Origin: Phyllostachys edulis
Lineage: Eukaryota > Streptophyta > Magnoliopsida > Poales > Poaceae
Reading direction: 5' to 3'
NCBI GenBank assembly: GCA_036346405.1
Contig: CM070562.1
Location: 98,296,284 to 98,360,283 of the forward strand
DNA length: 64,000 nucleotides
The notes under the pieces are model-generated. The model saw nothing but the letters and a program-made list of their open reading frames with translations. It did not search any database and had not been told where the DNA came from. This document shows positions 19,896 through 31,506 of this stretch, piece after piece (within the stretch, counting starts at the first letter, position 1; the number at the start of each line of letters is the position of its first letter). Made by a program: the position numbers and the translations under genes.

Positions 19896-22800
19896 GTGGT
19901 GTATATACCTTTTCCCAATGAAATCGTATCAGGCGAGACCCCATTTAATGTCGTGGTATCTAAAGTGGTGCATGTTCACTTTAAAGTTGAGAACTTGCCT
20001 TGGGAAGCGAAGAGTTCCTCTGTCTGTTTGAACAAAAAAAGCTTTTTGTCGGTTGGACTTTGTGGGAATCCTTCAAAAGTATCGGAAGTTTATAAAATCT
20101 TCTCTCATTTGGGCTCTTAGAATTTTTATGCTTCCAAAATCCTTCGATCCTTTAGCTTCTCGCCAAGAAATCCTCCGAGCCTTTTCTGTTCTTTCCCACC
20201 ACAAAGTCTTCAACTTCCACTACTCATCCTTGAGGATTTTAGCCATGTCGAGCAAATTACTGAAGTGGTTGCCTTGAATTGGGCAAGAAAAAGCTTGAGG
20301 CTTTGGCGAAGATGGGAATGCTCCCAGATAGAAATCGATTAATTGGAGACCGCGACCGAGAGCATTTTCCGAGCCGTGAAGATGGCGAAATCCTGTTTTC
20401 TCGCCTACATCGAATGTGAAATTTGAGATTATCGGTACACAAATTCCTCCTCCGCGTTCTTGAACATTACGGGGTGGAATTAGTGAATTAGCTAAATTCG
20501 ATCGCAAATATCAGTATTTTCGCATATTTGTGCGAGGCATACCAGGAATACAACCGAACTTGAAGCTCTTTAGTTATTTCTACCGCATGGTGATGGGAAA
20601 ATCTGCGGCAAAATCTGAGGCAACTCTCGGGAATGCACATTGCGTCTTCATGACGGGAAGGCCGATGAGTACATCTTCATGTCTGTGAAATCTTCGTGGT
20701 CGTCATGGAAAAATCTTGGTTTTACATGACGATTCTGAAGACGATGGCCTCTACTTGGCGGAACTAGAGCAAGTGAAAACTCCAAGTGGAAGAAACCGAA
20801 GAAGACAGGGATAGTCAAAAGTTGGGCGGATGCCATCTATGACTTGCGAGTTAGGGGCCTGACTTCGTGGCATGTGGTGAAGGATTTCTCCTTTCGTTAG
20901 ATTAGCCCATTGAAGCTCCGGACTCATTCCCTGCTCTGGTGCCTTGATCGTGATGAAGCTACCTCAGAAGGTGGTAAGTCTTTGAGATAAATTCCGATCG
21001 GTATTTTGATTTGATTAATGTATTACCTTAAAATCTGTCTATTCTTCCTTACATTAAAGCTCTTTCCCCGGGAAATTAGAGAACGAGTCAAGATGATGCG
21101 TGCGGGGAACTGGAGAAAAGGTGAATGCCCCAAGATCTTAGCCGTAACTCCTATTGAAGGAGATCGGCAAGGCTTAAGGTAATTTAATCAAAATTCCTTT
21201 TGCCATGTGTATACATATATTCGACCAGATTTCCAATCGTGCTCTACTTTTGCAATCGGCCGGATTGCGAATCATACAATCTGGTGAGGATCAACGCCCC
21301 ACCTTAGTTCTCGACCGAGTCGTGCCTCGAGGCACTTGAAGGAGATGAATCCTCGAGGTAATAGAACATTTGGAATCATATATGTACGAATTTTTTAGAT
21401 AAAGGATTTCCTCACCCAATCAAATTTGTTATTTGATTTAGGTGGATAAGCTCGAGGGCCCGAGAATGTAGCTGCGGAGTGTGAGACTCGAGTGGTCGTG
21501 CACGACCTTACGGTTATTCTTGAAACAAGCGATCCGGAGATTGATGAAACCACTCCCTCAGACCGGATAGTCGGGAATGCGGTCCTTGATGAAGCGGTCG
21601 AGGACATAGCTTCCGACATCTTGTTGGAGGATGTGAGGTTCAACAAACCTTCTTTGGTCCGAACCGGCAAGATTGGAGAAGAAGAAAAGGAAGGCTAGCG
21701 CACGATTTCTCTCTTGCTGCGTTTGAGTCAAATCCGGAGATTAACAAGGTATGTACAAATGAAAGTGGTCGTATAAGTATGTACCTCTAATAATTCCTTG
21801 ATGATTTGATACTTTGAACTTCCCATCTTCGGTTTGCATAGGTCTTACGGTGTTAGGTCGTTTTCGACTGGGTTCTTCTGAGGACTGGCACTGTGGAAGT
21901 TCGATCAGAGCACTTCTCGGGACAAAGTTCGAGGAAGTAGTGGTCGAAGAAGCCCCGAGCGGTGACAAGAACAACGGTGAGTTGGATCCTTTGGTGATTG
22001 AAACCCCTTACGTGGAGGTAGATGCCTCGAGAGGTCTCAAGCAGTTCCGATCCTCGCCGATAACCCTTCCCAACCTAACAAGTTCCTTTTAGTCCCGATT
22101 CATCGAGGATAAAGAGCTTGATGAGGCGTGGCGAAAGTATCGGATACTCAACTCAAGATGCACCGATTTGATTTTTTTGGTTATAATGACCGAACAATTC
22201 GTAAGTATTCTCGACCCGACTTCATAGCTCTTCTTTAAAAAGTTTATAAGAAACTTAAGAAAGAGAACGCTATTTGTGTAGCATTTGGTCGAGAACTTTC
22301 TTTGTGATCGGAGGGTGACCCAATGAGTTAAGGACTTGGAGCAAAAGCACTCCGAGTTGGAAAGTAAGAACTTTTCCCTTTTGAACTTTTGTTTCTTCTT
22401 CAATACTTTTCTCCTCTACAATTATTCTCCCTTATCGTATTCGATAGATCTGGAGAAAATAAAAGAGGAGGTTGTGGCTGAGAAAGCCAAGACATCTCTT
22501 CTTGAAGAAGAAATAAAAGCTAAAGACCAGTCATTTGCTGAAGCAAGTTCAGCTAAAGACCGGTTGATCGCTGAAGCAACGACCAAATATGAAACACTTA
22601 GCAAAACAAATGAAGGTAATATGTCGTAAGCTTGATTTTTCCTTCACTTATGCTTGTGTTCATTAACTGATTTGTTTTTGCAGAGCAAACGCAAATGCTG
22701 AACAGAGTAAAGAAAACTCTGAAATTTGAGCAGGATAAGGAGGCGGCTCTTGCTCAAAATATTGATGAAAAGATTCATGCTTTGCACAAGATGATCTTTG

Positions 22801-23150
22801 ATATGGGATCAGGATCAAGCCTGCCTTCCTTAAGAGATCCAATAGAGAAAATGAACTATTTGGGTCAACTTCTAGGGGACCTTAAAGTTCTGCTCAAAAC
22901 TACTCGGACGAATTATGCCCAGGCCTTAAAAACAGGTGTTGCAAGTGGAGTTAGTTTTGCTTTGGCAAAACTGAAAGCTTCCGACCCCTCCATAGATCTC
23001 CAAGCTGTTAAAGATGACTTCAACTGCCCACCTGAGGAGGCGACCAAGTTCATGGAAGAACTCAGGCCACTCGGAGATATAGTTGTAGAGGAGATGGAGG
23101 TCGAATCTCCGACAAGCGATGAGTTAGGCGGGGAATATTTCTTAGAGTAG
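19896..23150 (+). pseudogene. Antisense intron-containing gene inside the gypsy element (putative gypsy-type transposon protein)
   Basis: This gene lies on the strand opposite to gag-pol. Its middle part (about 20430-20640) contains EHYGVELV-like and LAKFDRKYQYFRIFVRG, GIPGIQPNLKLFSYFYRM. This resembles the Pfam family 'putative gypsy type transposon' (Transposase_28), proteins common in grass genomes. The 3' part is clean. An exon ends at 22363, an intron spans 22364-22447 (GT...AG), and the next exon is 22448-22615, a coiled coil beginning LEKIKEEVVAEKAKTSLLEEE. An intron spans 22616-22683 (GT...TTTTTGCAG), and the last exon is 22684-23150, ending GGEYFLE. Both splices keep phase. The 5' half has stops and shifts, so I call it a pseudogene. 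The function of these proteins is unknown. Confidence 0.6.
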
Positions 23151-24099
23151 GTTCTGCAAGTGTAAAAATATTTGAATATCTATGAAAACTTACCTTTTAT
23201 GTCATTGACAAAGCTTTTGGTTATCTGTTTGACTTTTTAAAATTCTCGTATATTTCCTAGCCCAGGCGCTTTATAGTAGAAGAAGCGTTCTTGTACAAGC
23301 GGTGAGCCAAGAAAGAGAATAAAAAGAGGTCATAACCATGTATGTGAGTTTTGAAGGTATGTTTGGACATGTAAGACAAAAGCGATCGTTAAAGTACTAG
23401 GAAATCAAATGTGGTCGGGACTCAACAGATGATTTCGACTAGTTATAGATCTTTGTTTGTCATAATGGAAATACCAATCAAAAACACTATATATGGTCGG
23501 AAAAAGACTTTGTCAAACTTGACATAAGAAGAAATGCAAATATGTATGCAACAAATTATAAGTGAACTTTGTTTATATCTATTGTCCCATAATCTGGTGG
23601 AACTAATGCTAAGACACGAAGGCATCGACACATTTCTTGAAAGCGTGTTCAAATTTCAGATCCGATCGTAGCGAGGATCGAAGAAAAGAACCGTCGCTAG
23701 GAAGCTCCTTCCGAGCAGGGTGACCACGTAAAAAGGAGAGACTTCGACTAGGAGGCTTTCAGTGTCCCGACCAAAGAGCTGACAAGAATAGACCGTAATC
23801 GTGAAATAATGAAGCATAATCTTGAGAATCGTAAGCATATCATTCATGAGATAGTTAGTTGTGTGGCGCTCGATTACTCATTTTCTTTGAGAAAAGAGTG
23901 TAGTCGCGTGGGAATCATTTGAAGAAAAATGCTCACGACTAGGACCATAGAGTATCGAGATCCTTAAAAGGATATCGGAGAGAAAAATGTCTTCTCAGAC
24001 CGGACTAACAATAATAAACGACCGTAATGTAGGTGTATATATATAAGCAAGGTTGCACTTCTTAATTAATTAATGAATTTAATGAAATTGAAATTGAAA

Positions 24100-27000
24100 G
24101 AAAAGAAAGAATGAAAATTAAACATAGAACTTACGCAATTGATCGATGTTCCAAGAATTTGACAAAATTTGCCCATCGACATAGCCGATCAGTCGGAACA
24201 CGGTCGGGTTACTTCGACCACGGTGTAAGGACCTTCCCATTTAGGAGAAAGTTTATTGCGATTTGTTTGGCTCTGAATTTTTCGAGAACGGATCACCTAC
24301 AAAGAAGGTCTGCGAGGTCGCACCTTACGACTATGGTACCTTCGCATGGCTTGTTGGTAGACCGCCGATCGTATAAGGGCTTGGTTTCGCTCGTTCTTCA
24401 AGGAAATCGATGTCGTCAAGTCGTCATTCATTACGATCATTTTCGTCAAAGCGATCGATTCGAAAGCAGAGCCAATTTTGAGTTACGGATGAAGCATGGC
24501 TTCAAAGCACCATAAACCAAAAAGAATGGAGTTTCACCGGTCCGCACGACGGTCGTGGGTTCGAACGCCCATAACAGGAAGTTCTTTAACCTAAGCGCTG
24601 ACCGTTTGATTAAGCGGTGAATACTCGGCGTTTGATCCCCGCATAAGGATACCATTAGCCGCTCAAGCGCTCCGTTGCTCTGCGGATGTGCAATGAAGCA
24701 AAATGAACTTTGACACCAAGTTCATCGCAGAATTCTGGAATTGACTCTTTGGAGAAGCGGGAACCATTATGCGTGATGATCTGTTGGGTACACCAAATCG
24801 TGTGATCACATTTTTCAGAGAAATCTCTTAGCGGCCTCGGTTGTTATTTTAACGGTCGCCGGCTTCAATCCATTTTGTAAGCGTGTCAATCATGATGAAA
24901 AGGAATTCAAGCCCCGGTGCTCTTAGGAAAGGTCCCGAATGTCCGATCCCAGGTTGCAAAAGGCCAAGAAAGAGGAATTGTTTGTAAGGCTTGTCTTTGG
25001 TGATGTACTTATCGGCTATAAACCGACATTGTACACACTTCATCACAAGCTCTTTTGCATCATGAAGGCGGTTGGCGATAATAGAATAGCCTTGGGAAGG
25101 CTTCTACCCACTGTGTTACTCAGTAGGAATGGTGTGCTCCACGACACCTTCATGGATTTTGGTTAGCAATCTAATGCCATCCGTTTGAGATATGCATCTC
25201 ATCAACACTCCATGAGATCCTCGTTTATACAAGGTACTTTCGATTAGAGTGTATGATTTGGCTTTTCGTGCTATCTGATCGGCCTCTACATCATCTTCTG
25301 GAATTGTGTCATTTGAAGATAATTGTAGATCGATGTCATCCGATCTCTACCTTGATCGTGGTGGCGCCAACCGTCAACGACTGTGGAGCATCCATGTTCC
25401 TTGATTAGTTTGTTCAACTTGCAAAGAATCATGTATGTTCTCGGAAGGCTCAACTACCGAGGGTGAATTGAGTTGCTCGAGAAAAACTCCAGGCGGGACG
25501 GTCGACCTCGTGGAGGCCATCCGTGCCAACTGGTCTGCCAGAAAGTTTTCCTTTCTAGGAATATGTTGGATCTGAAAACCGAAGAAGTGCTTTTCGAGTT
25601 TTCGTACTTCCGCCAGATAAGATGACATCTTAGTACTAGAGCATTGATACTATTTCCCCACTTGATTCGCTACTAGTTGAGAATCGCCTTTCACTAGTAG
25701 TCTGCGAATCCCGAGCGAACGAGCTGCTCGAGTCCGCCGATAAACCTTCATATTACGCCACATTATTGGTGGCGGAAAATTCTTGGATGGCGTGCTTGAT
25801 GTGTTCGCTTGATGGGGATATCAAGACCACTCCACCCCGATCCTTGTAACATCAAGGAACCGTCGAAATACATTGTCCACTCGTCGTGGTGTTAGTACTC
25901 GGGTCCTTGGGTGGGTTCGAGGTTTGTCCATTCGGCAATGAATTACGCTATTGCACAGGACTTTATTGATGTTCGTGAAATGAAATGGAGATCGAGCGCC
26001 CTAGCTCGACCGCCCATTTGGCTATTCGTCCCGATGATTCCTGTTTCCAAGGACTTGACCAAGGGATATCCGGTGAGGTACGACCACTTTGTGGGCTCGA
26101 AAGTAGTGCCTTAGCTTCCTTGAAGACATAAGGAGGCCATAGAGCAACTTTTGTACTGTGGGTATCTTTTCTTTGGTCCATGTAAGACTTAAACTACGTA
26201 ATAGACCGGTCGTTGGATATTATCCTTTCTACAACGAGACACCGCTAAGCTATGCGTGGTGTTCTTTGCCACGTAAATTAGCAATGTTTCTCCGGTCTCG
26301 GAGAAACTAAAACGAGGTACTTGTAAGGTACTTTTAAGTTCCTCAAAGGCATCGTTTGCCTCTTTAGTCCCTCAAAACTTCCATGTTTAGAAGAAGTTTA
26401 AAGAAAGGTAATCCTTTTTCCCTAACCTTGCTATGAAACGACTTAACGCCATCTGACGGTTAGTTTTGGACTTCCTTCTTCGTGGTCGGGGGCGATCAGT
26501 CGATGGCGCAATTTTCTTTGGATTTGCTTCAATACCTCTAGCGAAACTAGGAACCGAAAGCGGTTTTCAGTGAAACTCGAACACACATTTTTCGGATTTA
26601 ACTTGAGGTTATGTCTTCTCAAGTTATTAAAAGTTTCTTGTAAGTCGGGAATGTGGTGCTTGACGTTGGTGGTCTTTACGACGGATCGTCAACATAAGCT
26701 TCTAGATTCCGACCGATTTGTGGACTAAAAGTTTTTGCATCAACCTTTGAAAAGTTGCACCGGCATTTTTGAGACCAAATGGCATCTTAATATAACAAGA
26801 AGTACCATATGGGGTGATGAAGGAAGTTTCTCCTCATCTTCTTTACACATACTAATCTGGTGGTACCACGAATACGCATCTAAAAACTTAGTAACTCGCG
26901 CCCGTAAGTAGAGTCTACTAGTTGATCAATGCGGAAGGGGAAAGTCATCCTTCGGACAAGCTTTATTAAGATCTGTAAAGTCGATACACATTCGCCATTT

Positions 27001-27800
27001 CCCATTATTTTTCCTAACCATTACGAGATTAGCAAGCCCTTGTGGGTGGTCGACTTCACGAATAAATCCCGCTGGAGAAGCTTGTCAATCTCCATTGGAT
27101 TGCTTCCTTCCGATCGGTGCAAAGCGTCGTAGTTTACGCTTGATCGGTTTTTATCGGTGGAGAGCAAGCCTGTGCTCGATCACCTCCCGGGGGACTCCAG
27201 GCATATCGGACGCTTGCCAGGCAAACACGTCCTGATTCGCTCGGAGGAAGGAGACGGCGTCTCTTCCTATTTAGGGTCGAGTCTTGCCCGACCGAATCTT
27301 GGCGGTTGGATCTGGTTGTCTGACCCATGTGACGACTTGATTTGTCGGAGAAGCGCTTTTGTCGAGTAGTACCTCCTTGGTGCAGTCGGATGGTTTGGGC
27401 ATCATCTTTGGCCGAGTGCTTGACACGCATGGGAGACGGATTAACCTCTCGGTGGAAGTTCATCAACCAAGGCAAAGGATTTCGATCGCATCGTAAGCCA
27501 TTTTCGATCTCCTCGAATTGTGATGACTCCTTGGCCCGGCATTTTCAAACTTTGATAACCGTAATGCATGGCTATCAAGAGTTTTGCTAATCTTTGGTCG
27601 ACCGAGGATTCCGTTGTATCTTGGATTCAAGTTTACTACATCAAGCGGGATCTTCTCTGTTCGGAAATTGTCGGGTTTTCCAAGCGTCACCGGTAAGGAA
27701 ACTTGTCCTATCGGTTTAGCGGTAGAACCGGAACTATGCCATGAAAAGCATATTTCATGTGTTTCACCTTTGACATGGGGACTGCATTTCTTCTAAAGCT
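24100..27800 (-). pseudogene. Gypsy protease, reverse transcriptase, RNase H and integrase, heavily broken
   Basis: Reading leftward: a protease end near 27690-27590 (NPRYNGILGRP). Reverse transcriptase near 27100-26450 in shifting frames (FLDAYSWYHQI, SKMPVQLFKG, VKTTNVKHH). RNase H at 25628-25374 (AEVRKLEKHFFGFQIQ, IPRKENFLADQLARMAS). Integrase zinc region and core start at 25046-24849 (CVQCRFIADKY, IDTLTKWIEA). The integrase C-terminal part is at 24655-24446 (TGETPFFLVYGALKP). The order PR-RT-RH-IN is that of Ty3/gypsy. There are more frame changes than I can place singly. The RNase H wording fits the Tat lineage. Confidence 0.75.
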
Positions 27801-28057
27801 CCTACAAATAATATATTCAAGGAACTACCCCATCCACTAAGACCCGATTAACTTGAGCAATTATTAATAGTTGGTTCAGCGACAATGGGGAACCTACCGG
27901 TCGAGTCGATGGGATGGTGCGATCGTCTTTCTTTGAAGAAATTGCGGTGTCCGACCACTTGAGTGCTTGATTACGAGTTGGAGATTCGACGAGGTTGACC
28001 TCTGCTCCATGGCCTTGAGATGGCGTCTGGACTCGTATGAAGAAGATCCTCCAAAAA

Positions 28058-30151
28058 TCATGTTGTTGTGTGTTGGGGATCCTGGTACTCCATCTCCTCG
28101 TCGCCATCCTTGTCCTTTTTGGAGCTCGTTTCTCCATGTTCCTGTATTGCTGGAAATGGTCCTTTACCTGCATAATAATCCTCCAGTTTCTTCTGCCAGA
28201 CACGACAGTCTTGCGAGATCATGCCACGTTTGGTGAAGTGGACACCACTTCTTATTAAATGCAGAATCCTTGGTCGGAACTTTTGCTTTGCTTCGACCAA
28301 GCATAGTCCTTCTTGCCCTTCTGATCTTATGCAGGCAGCGAGGACTTCTTTGTCGTCGGGTCTGCGGTTCTTTTTCTTCTTGAGAGACTTCTTGTTCTTT
28401 TTCTCCTGTTTGTCCAGACCGGGCTGGGGAATCTTGTCTTTCCGATCGATGGCTTCACACCACTCGATTGCTTCACTACTTGATGGCATATTTGTCCGCC
28501 ATATCAAAAAGCTCAGCGGTTGTTCTTGGAGGGTTCATTGCTATGTCCTCCGTAAACCGCCGATTCCTTAGACCTGTTTTAAAAGCTTTGAATAACGAGA
28601 GGACTCTGCGACTTGGGTATAGAGTTCTGAACTGGTGAACCTCTTGATATATTGGCGTAAAGTCTCATCAGATCCTGCGGATTACGTGGAGATCGTCCTC
28701 CTTCCTGGCGATCGTGACGTACCACGAAGTTGGCAATCGAAGATCACGAGTTGTTCCCAAGTATATATGGATCCGGCCAGGTAAGTTTAACAACCACGGC
28801 CAAGGCGGACCCTTCGAGCACGGTGGGTAAATAGTTGGCCATTACATTCTCATCGCCACCAAGAGCTACGATAGCGGTGGTATAAATTTGGAGAAATTCC
28901 AATGGGTTTTGAGTTCCATTGAATTTGTCCAAGTTGGCGGTCGGAACCGGCTAGGCTAACGCACGACTTGGAGCCCGGCAGAGAAGGCTCGACAACTGTG
29001 ATTGATTCATGGCGTCTTCTCAGGGAAGGTGCGGATTATGTCGATCGGAGACCGATCCCTAAGATTGAGCAGCTGGAACTCCGGTGTATGCCGATCCGAT
29101 CGTGGACATTGATATGATGTCCACGACCGCCACTTGGTTCAAGCGATGTCGGAGATCGTTAGGTCCTAGTGGTGGTTCTTCTCGGCCGATGGGGAGTATC
29201 CTCTTGAAATAGCCTTCTCCTCGTGACTCCTTGGTCGGAATTGTCGAGGAGGTCTTGGTATCGATCGCTCTCTGGTATGACCGTCTTTGTCCCCTCTTGA
29301 GGAGGGCGTTGGGGACGAAGTCCTAGTCGACTTCTGAACCCCTCTGTTCTCGTCGCTTCCGTCATTTGCATGGTCATTGGAGAATTTGGATACCGACCTA
29401 CGAGTTGTACAAAACTAGGCGTTCCTGCTAGAGCAGGATCGGAATTATTTAACATGTTTTGAATACGTCGCAAGTTTTGTACAGTTACCGAAGGTCTCAG
29501 GTGGTTCATACTGGTCGTAGGTGTACGCCTGTCTGAACCTTCCCCTGACCTTCGGATTTGTTCGGTCCTGTCAGTCACTCTGGGTGGGGCAGTGCCAGGC
29601 GAGTTAACTGATTGACGTCGATTAGTTCCGTTGCCTCCGGAAGTTGGTGCTTGACGGCCCGGATCATCTCTAACAACACGTGATGGCGTGGTAGAGAGTG
29701 TAGGACCGTGCAGGGCATCTTGATCTTCATCTCCGATCGCGTTGACCTCGTGCTTCCAGCATTGATCTTCCGATGAGCTTCCATCATAACTAATGGAGAG
29801 CTTGTCAGCGCTTCTGCCAGAATCTTCCACGATGGAGATCGGTCGGAGATGAGCACTTCCTGAGGTCTTCTCAGCCTGATCCGACGAACCGCCGATCGTA
29901 TGCTGAGTGTGATCATCCCCACATGGCCTACGACCAGTGGAGGTTTCATCGACACCGTTACCAGGTGACGGTTGACTCCTGGAATTGCCAGAAGCCGAAG
30001 GAGAGTATCTTTCAGCCATGATTTCATCAATGGTATAGAGTTTTCCGGGTGATGGAGCTGAAATTTCTTCACTGTTTAGCGGTCGAGAAGACCGGGCTTG
30101 AAGATCCTCGGCATTCGAACTGGTCGGGCGGCGGTTCTCTGGTTGCGCCAC
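28058..30151 (-). pseudogene. Gypsy gag, element 19124-31184
   Basis: The longest piece is 30151-29159 (330 residues), beginning MAQPENRRPTSSNAEDLQ. It is Ser/Pro/Arg-rich and of low complexity, as gag N-terminal parts of this lineage often are. The capsid-like part is at 28932-28744 (DKFNGTQNPLEFLQIYTTAI, YLPTVLEGSA). The basic C-terminal part is at 28507-28058, and a neighbouring frame gives a zinc-finger-like WCPLHQTWHDL. The pieces lie in different frames. The start at 30151 lies 278 bp inside the 5' LTR, which leaves room for a leader. Confidence 0.7.
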
Positions 30152-30410
30152 GGTAGTGGTGGCGCATCTTCATCCATCCGTCGACCTCGCTAGCGTCGGC
30201 GACGCGTGCGAGCCGCGGAGGAGGATGAGAGGATGACTGCCATTTTCTTCCATGGCGCGGATACATCCTTCCATGTCGAGGTTGGCGTAGTCCGCCGTCG
30301 AACCGATTTTCCTCATCCCAAACTCGGGCATAGTCGCATGAGCGATTGCGAGTTTTGGGCGAGGATTTTCTTGGCGAAAAAAAAAAAATTCTTGAAACTT
30401 CGCCTTCTTC

Positions 30411-30428
30411 CCCCGGACGGCGCCCAAT
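30411..30428 (-). other. Primer-binding site of the gypsy element
   Basis: The minus strand after the LTR reads ATTGGGCGCCGTCCGGGG. It resembles the GGCGCCGTT/C...GGGG type of site that many grass gypsy elements use. It fixes the element's orientation. Confidence 0.65.
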
Positions 30429-31184
30429 TGTCGACGATCGAATCGCCGATCTTACGAAAATAAGCGAGGAAAATGGCGTGGAATATCACGGAATGGAATG
30501 GGGTCGCTCTTTATTGATATGAGCTGGATTTACAAGATGTGGCTAAGTACTACCTGAATTACCTTGAATGGAGGAATGCTTAACCGGGCAATCAGACTTA
30601 GAATATGAGTCTAAGGCTGATTATCTAGCTTCTAATTCCACCGCTTAGGCTTCTGTGCATATCTTTGCCTTGGCCTTGTTTTGTGTGTCGCCTATCGTCT
30701 CCCTTCTTGTCTCTCTGCTTGTCTCTCTGCCTGTCTCTCTGCCCCTTTCGTCTTCTGTGCTTCACCTTTAAATAACTTCCGAAGAGGTGGCAGTTACTCC
30801 TGGAGAAGACGTCCCTGGTGAAGCGTTACGACTGGTCGGAACGGTAGAGAAGTTAGCAATGTGCTAACTTCCTTGCGGTTGCTTGTAAAAAGCTTAACCG
30901 TAGGGTGGTTAATAGTCAGTGTCTCAGGGTTGTACCATCACATGGTTTGGAACGTATAACACGTGTTCCATTCATCATACGATAAGAAATACCGATTCGA
31001 TAATTTTACTGGCGGTTATCTGGTCGGGGATTAGGCACAAAGCCTCATCCGACCAGGGTACCCATTAAGTAACCTCTGAATACTAACGACTAGGGAGGTC
31101 GTCAGTCTTAGGGGTTACGACCATGAAGACGTATGGTCTTTTATTATATATTAAAATAATACATAGATGTTTTAATCCTCGTCA
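30429..31184 (-). repeat. 5' LTR of the gypsy element
   Basis: 756 bp with the same ends as 19124-19869. It is followed on the right by AGCAC and on the left by the primer-binding site. Confidence 0.92.
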
Positions 31185-31506
31185 AGCACTTTGTAGACAG
31201 AACAAGATTGAGAAATAAGAGATCTATTCAAGAAGTTCTTGTTCCTTTTGACTACGTGGTTCTCTAAGCTTTGTCTCGGATTGTTCTCGTTATAGCTGTG
31301 CGAGTGAGCTCTTCCTAGAAGAGGCAATCGAGGAGGTCTAGAATGGGTTCTCGAAGAGGTCCTCGAGGAGGTTCTGAAGAGGTCCTCGAAAAGGTCCTCA
31401 AGGAGGTCATGAGAAGAGCCAGCGCACGGCGAGTACGGTTGATTTTGGGAGGTCAAATCAGTACAATCATTCACCCCCCCCTCTGATTGTGCTATACGAT
31501 CCTACA

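Larger units (their letters stand above)
19124..31184 (-). mobile_element. Complete Ty3/gypsy retrotransposon, Tat/RIRE2-like, with antisense gene
   Basis: A 12,061-bp element with two recognisable LTRs (19124-19869 and 30429-31184) and a perfect TSD AGCAC (19119-19123 and 31185-31189). Orientation is minus: the primer-binding site lies left of 30429, gag at 30151-28058, and protease to integrase at about 27800-24100. A long region between pol and the 3' LTR (19870-24050) carries an antisense gene on the plus strand. Extra antisense frames at that position are known from Tat-lineage elements such as RIRE2 and Grande. All coding frames are broken, though some breaks may be consensus errors. 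Confidence 0.9.
16588..31506 (+). mobile_element. LTR of the TGTTAGACC family with expanded repeat arrays, split by a gypsy element
   Basis: Starts TGTTAGACCCTGCGG and ends CTCTGATTGTGCTATACGATCCTACA. The flanks are CAATG (16583-16587) and CAATT (31507-31511), a TSD with one mismatch. Joining the outer flanks restores the reading frame of the host Sirevirus just before its protease motif, which confirms both edges. Without the nested gypsy element it is about 2.85 kb, more than twice the family copy at 11125-12231. The excess is the arrays at 16705-18540. It has no internal domain or second LTR, so it is a solo LTR. Confidence 0.82.
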
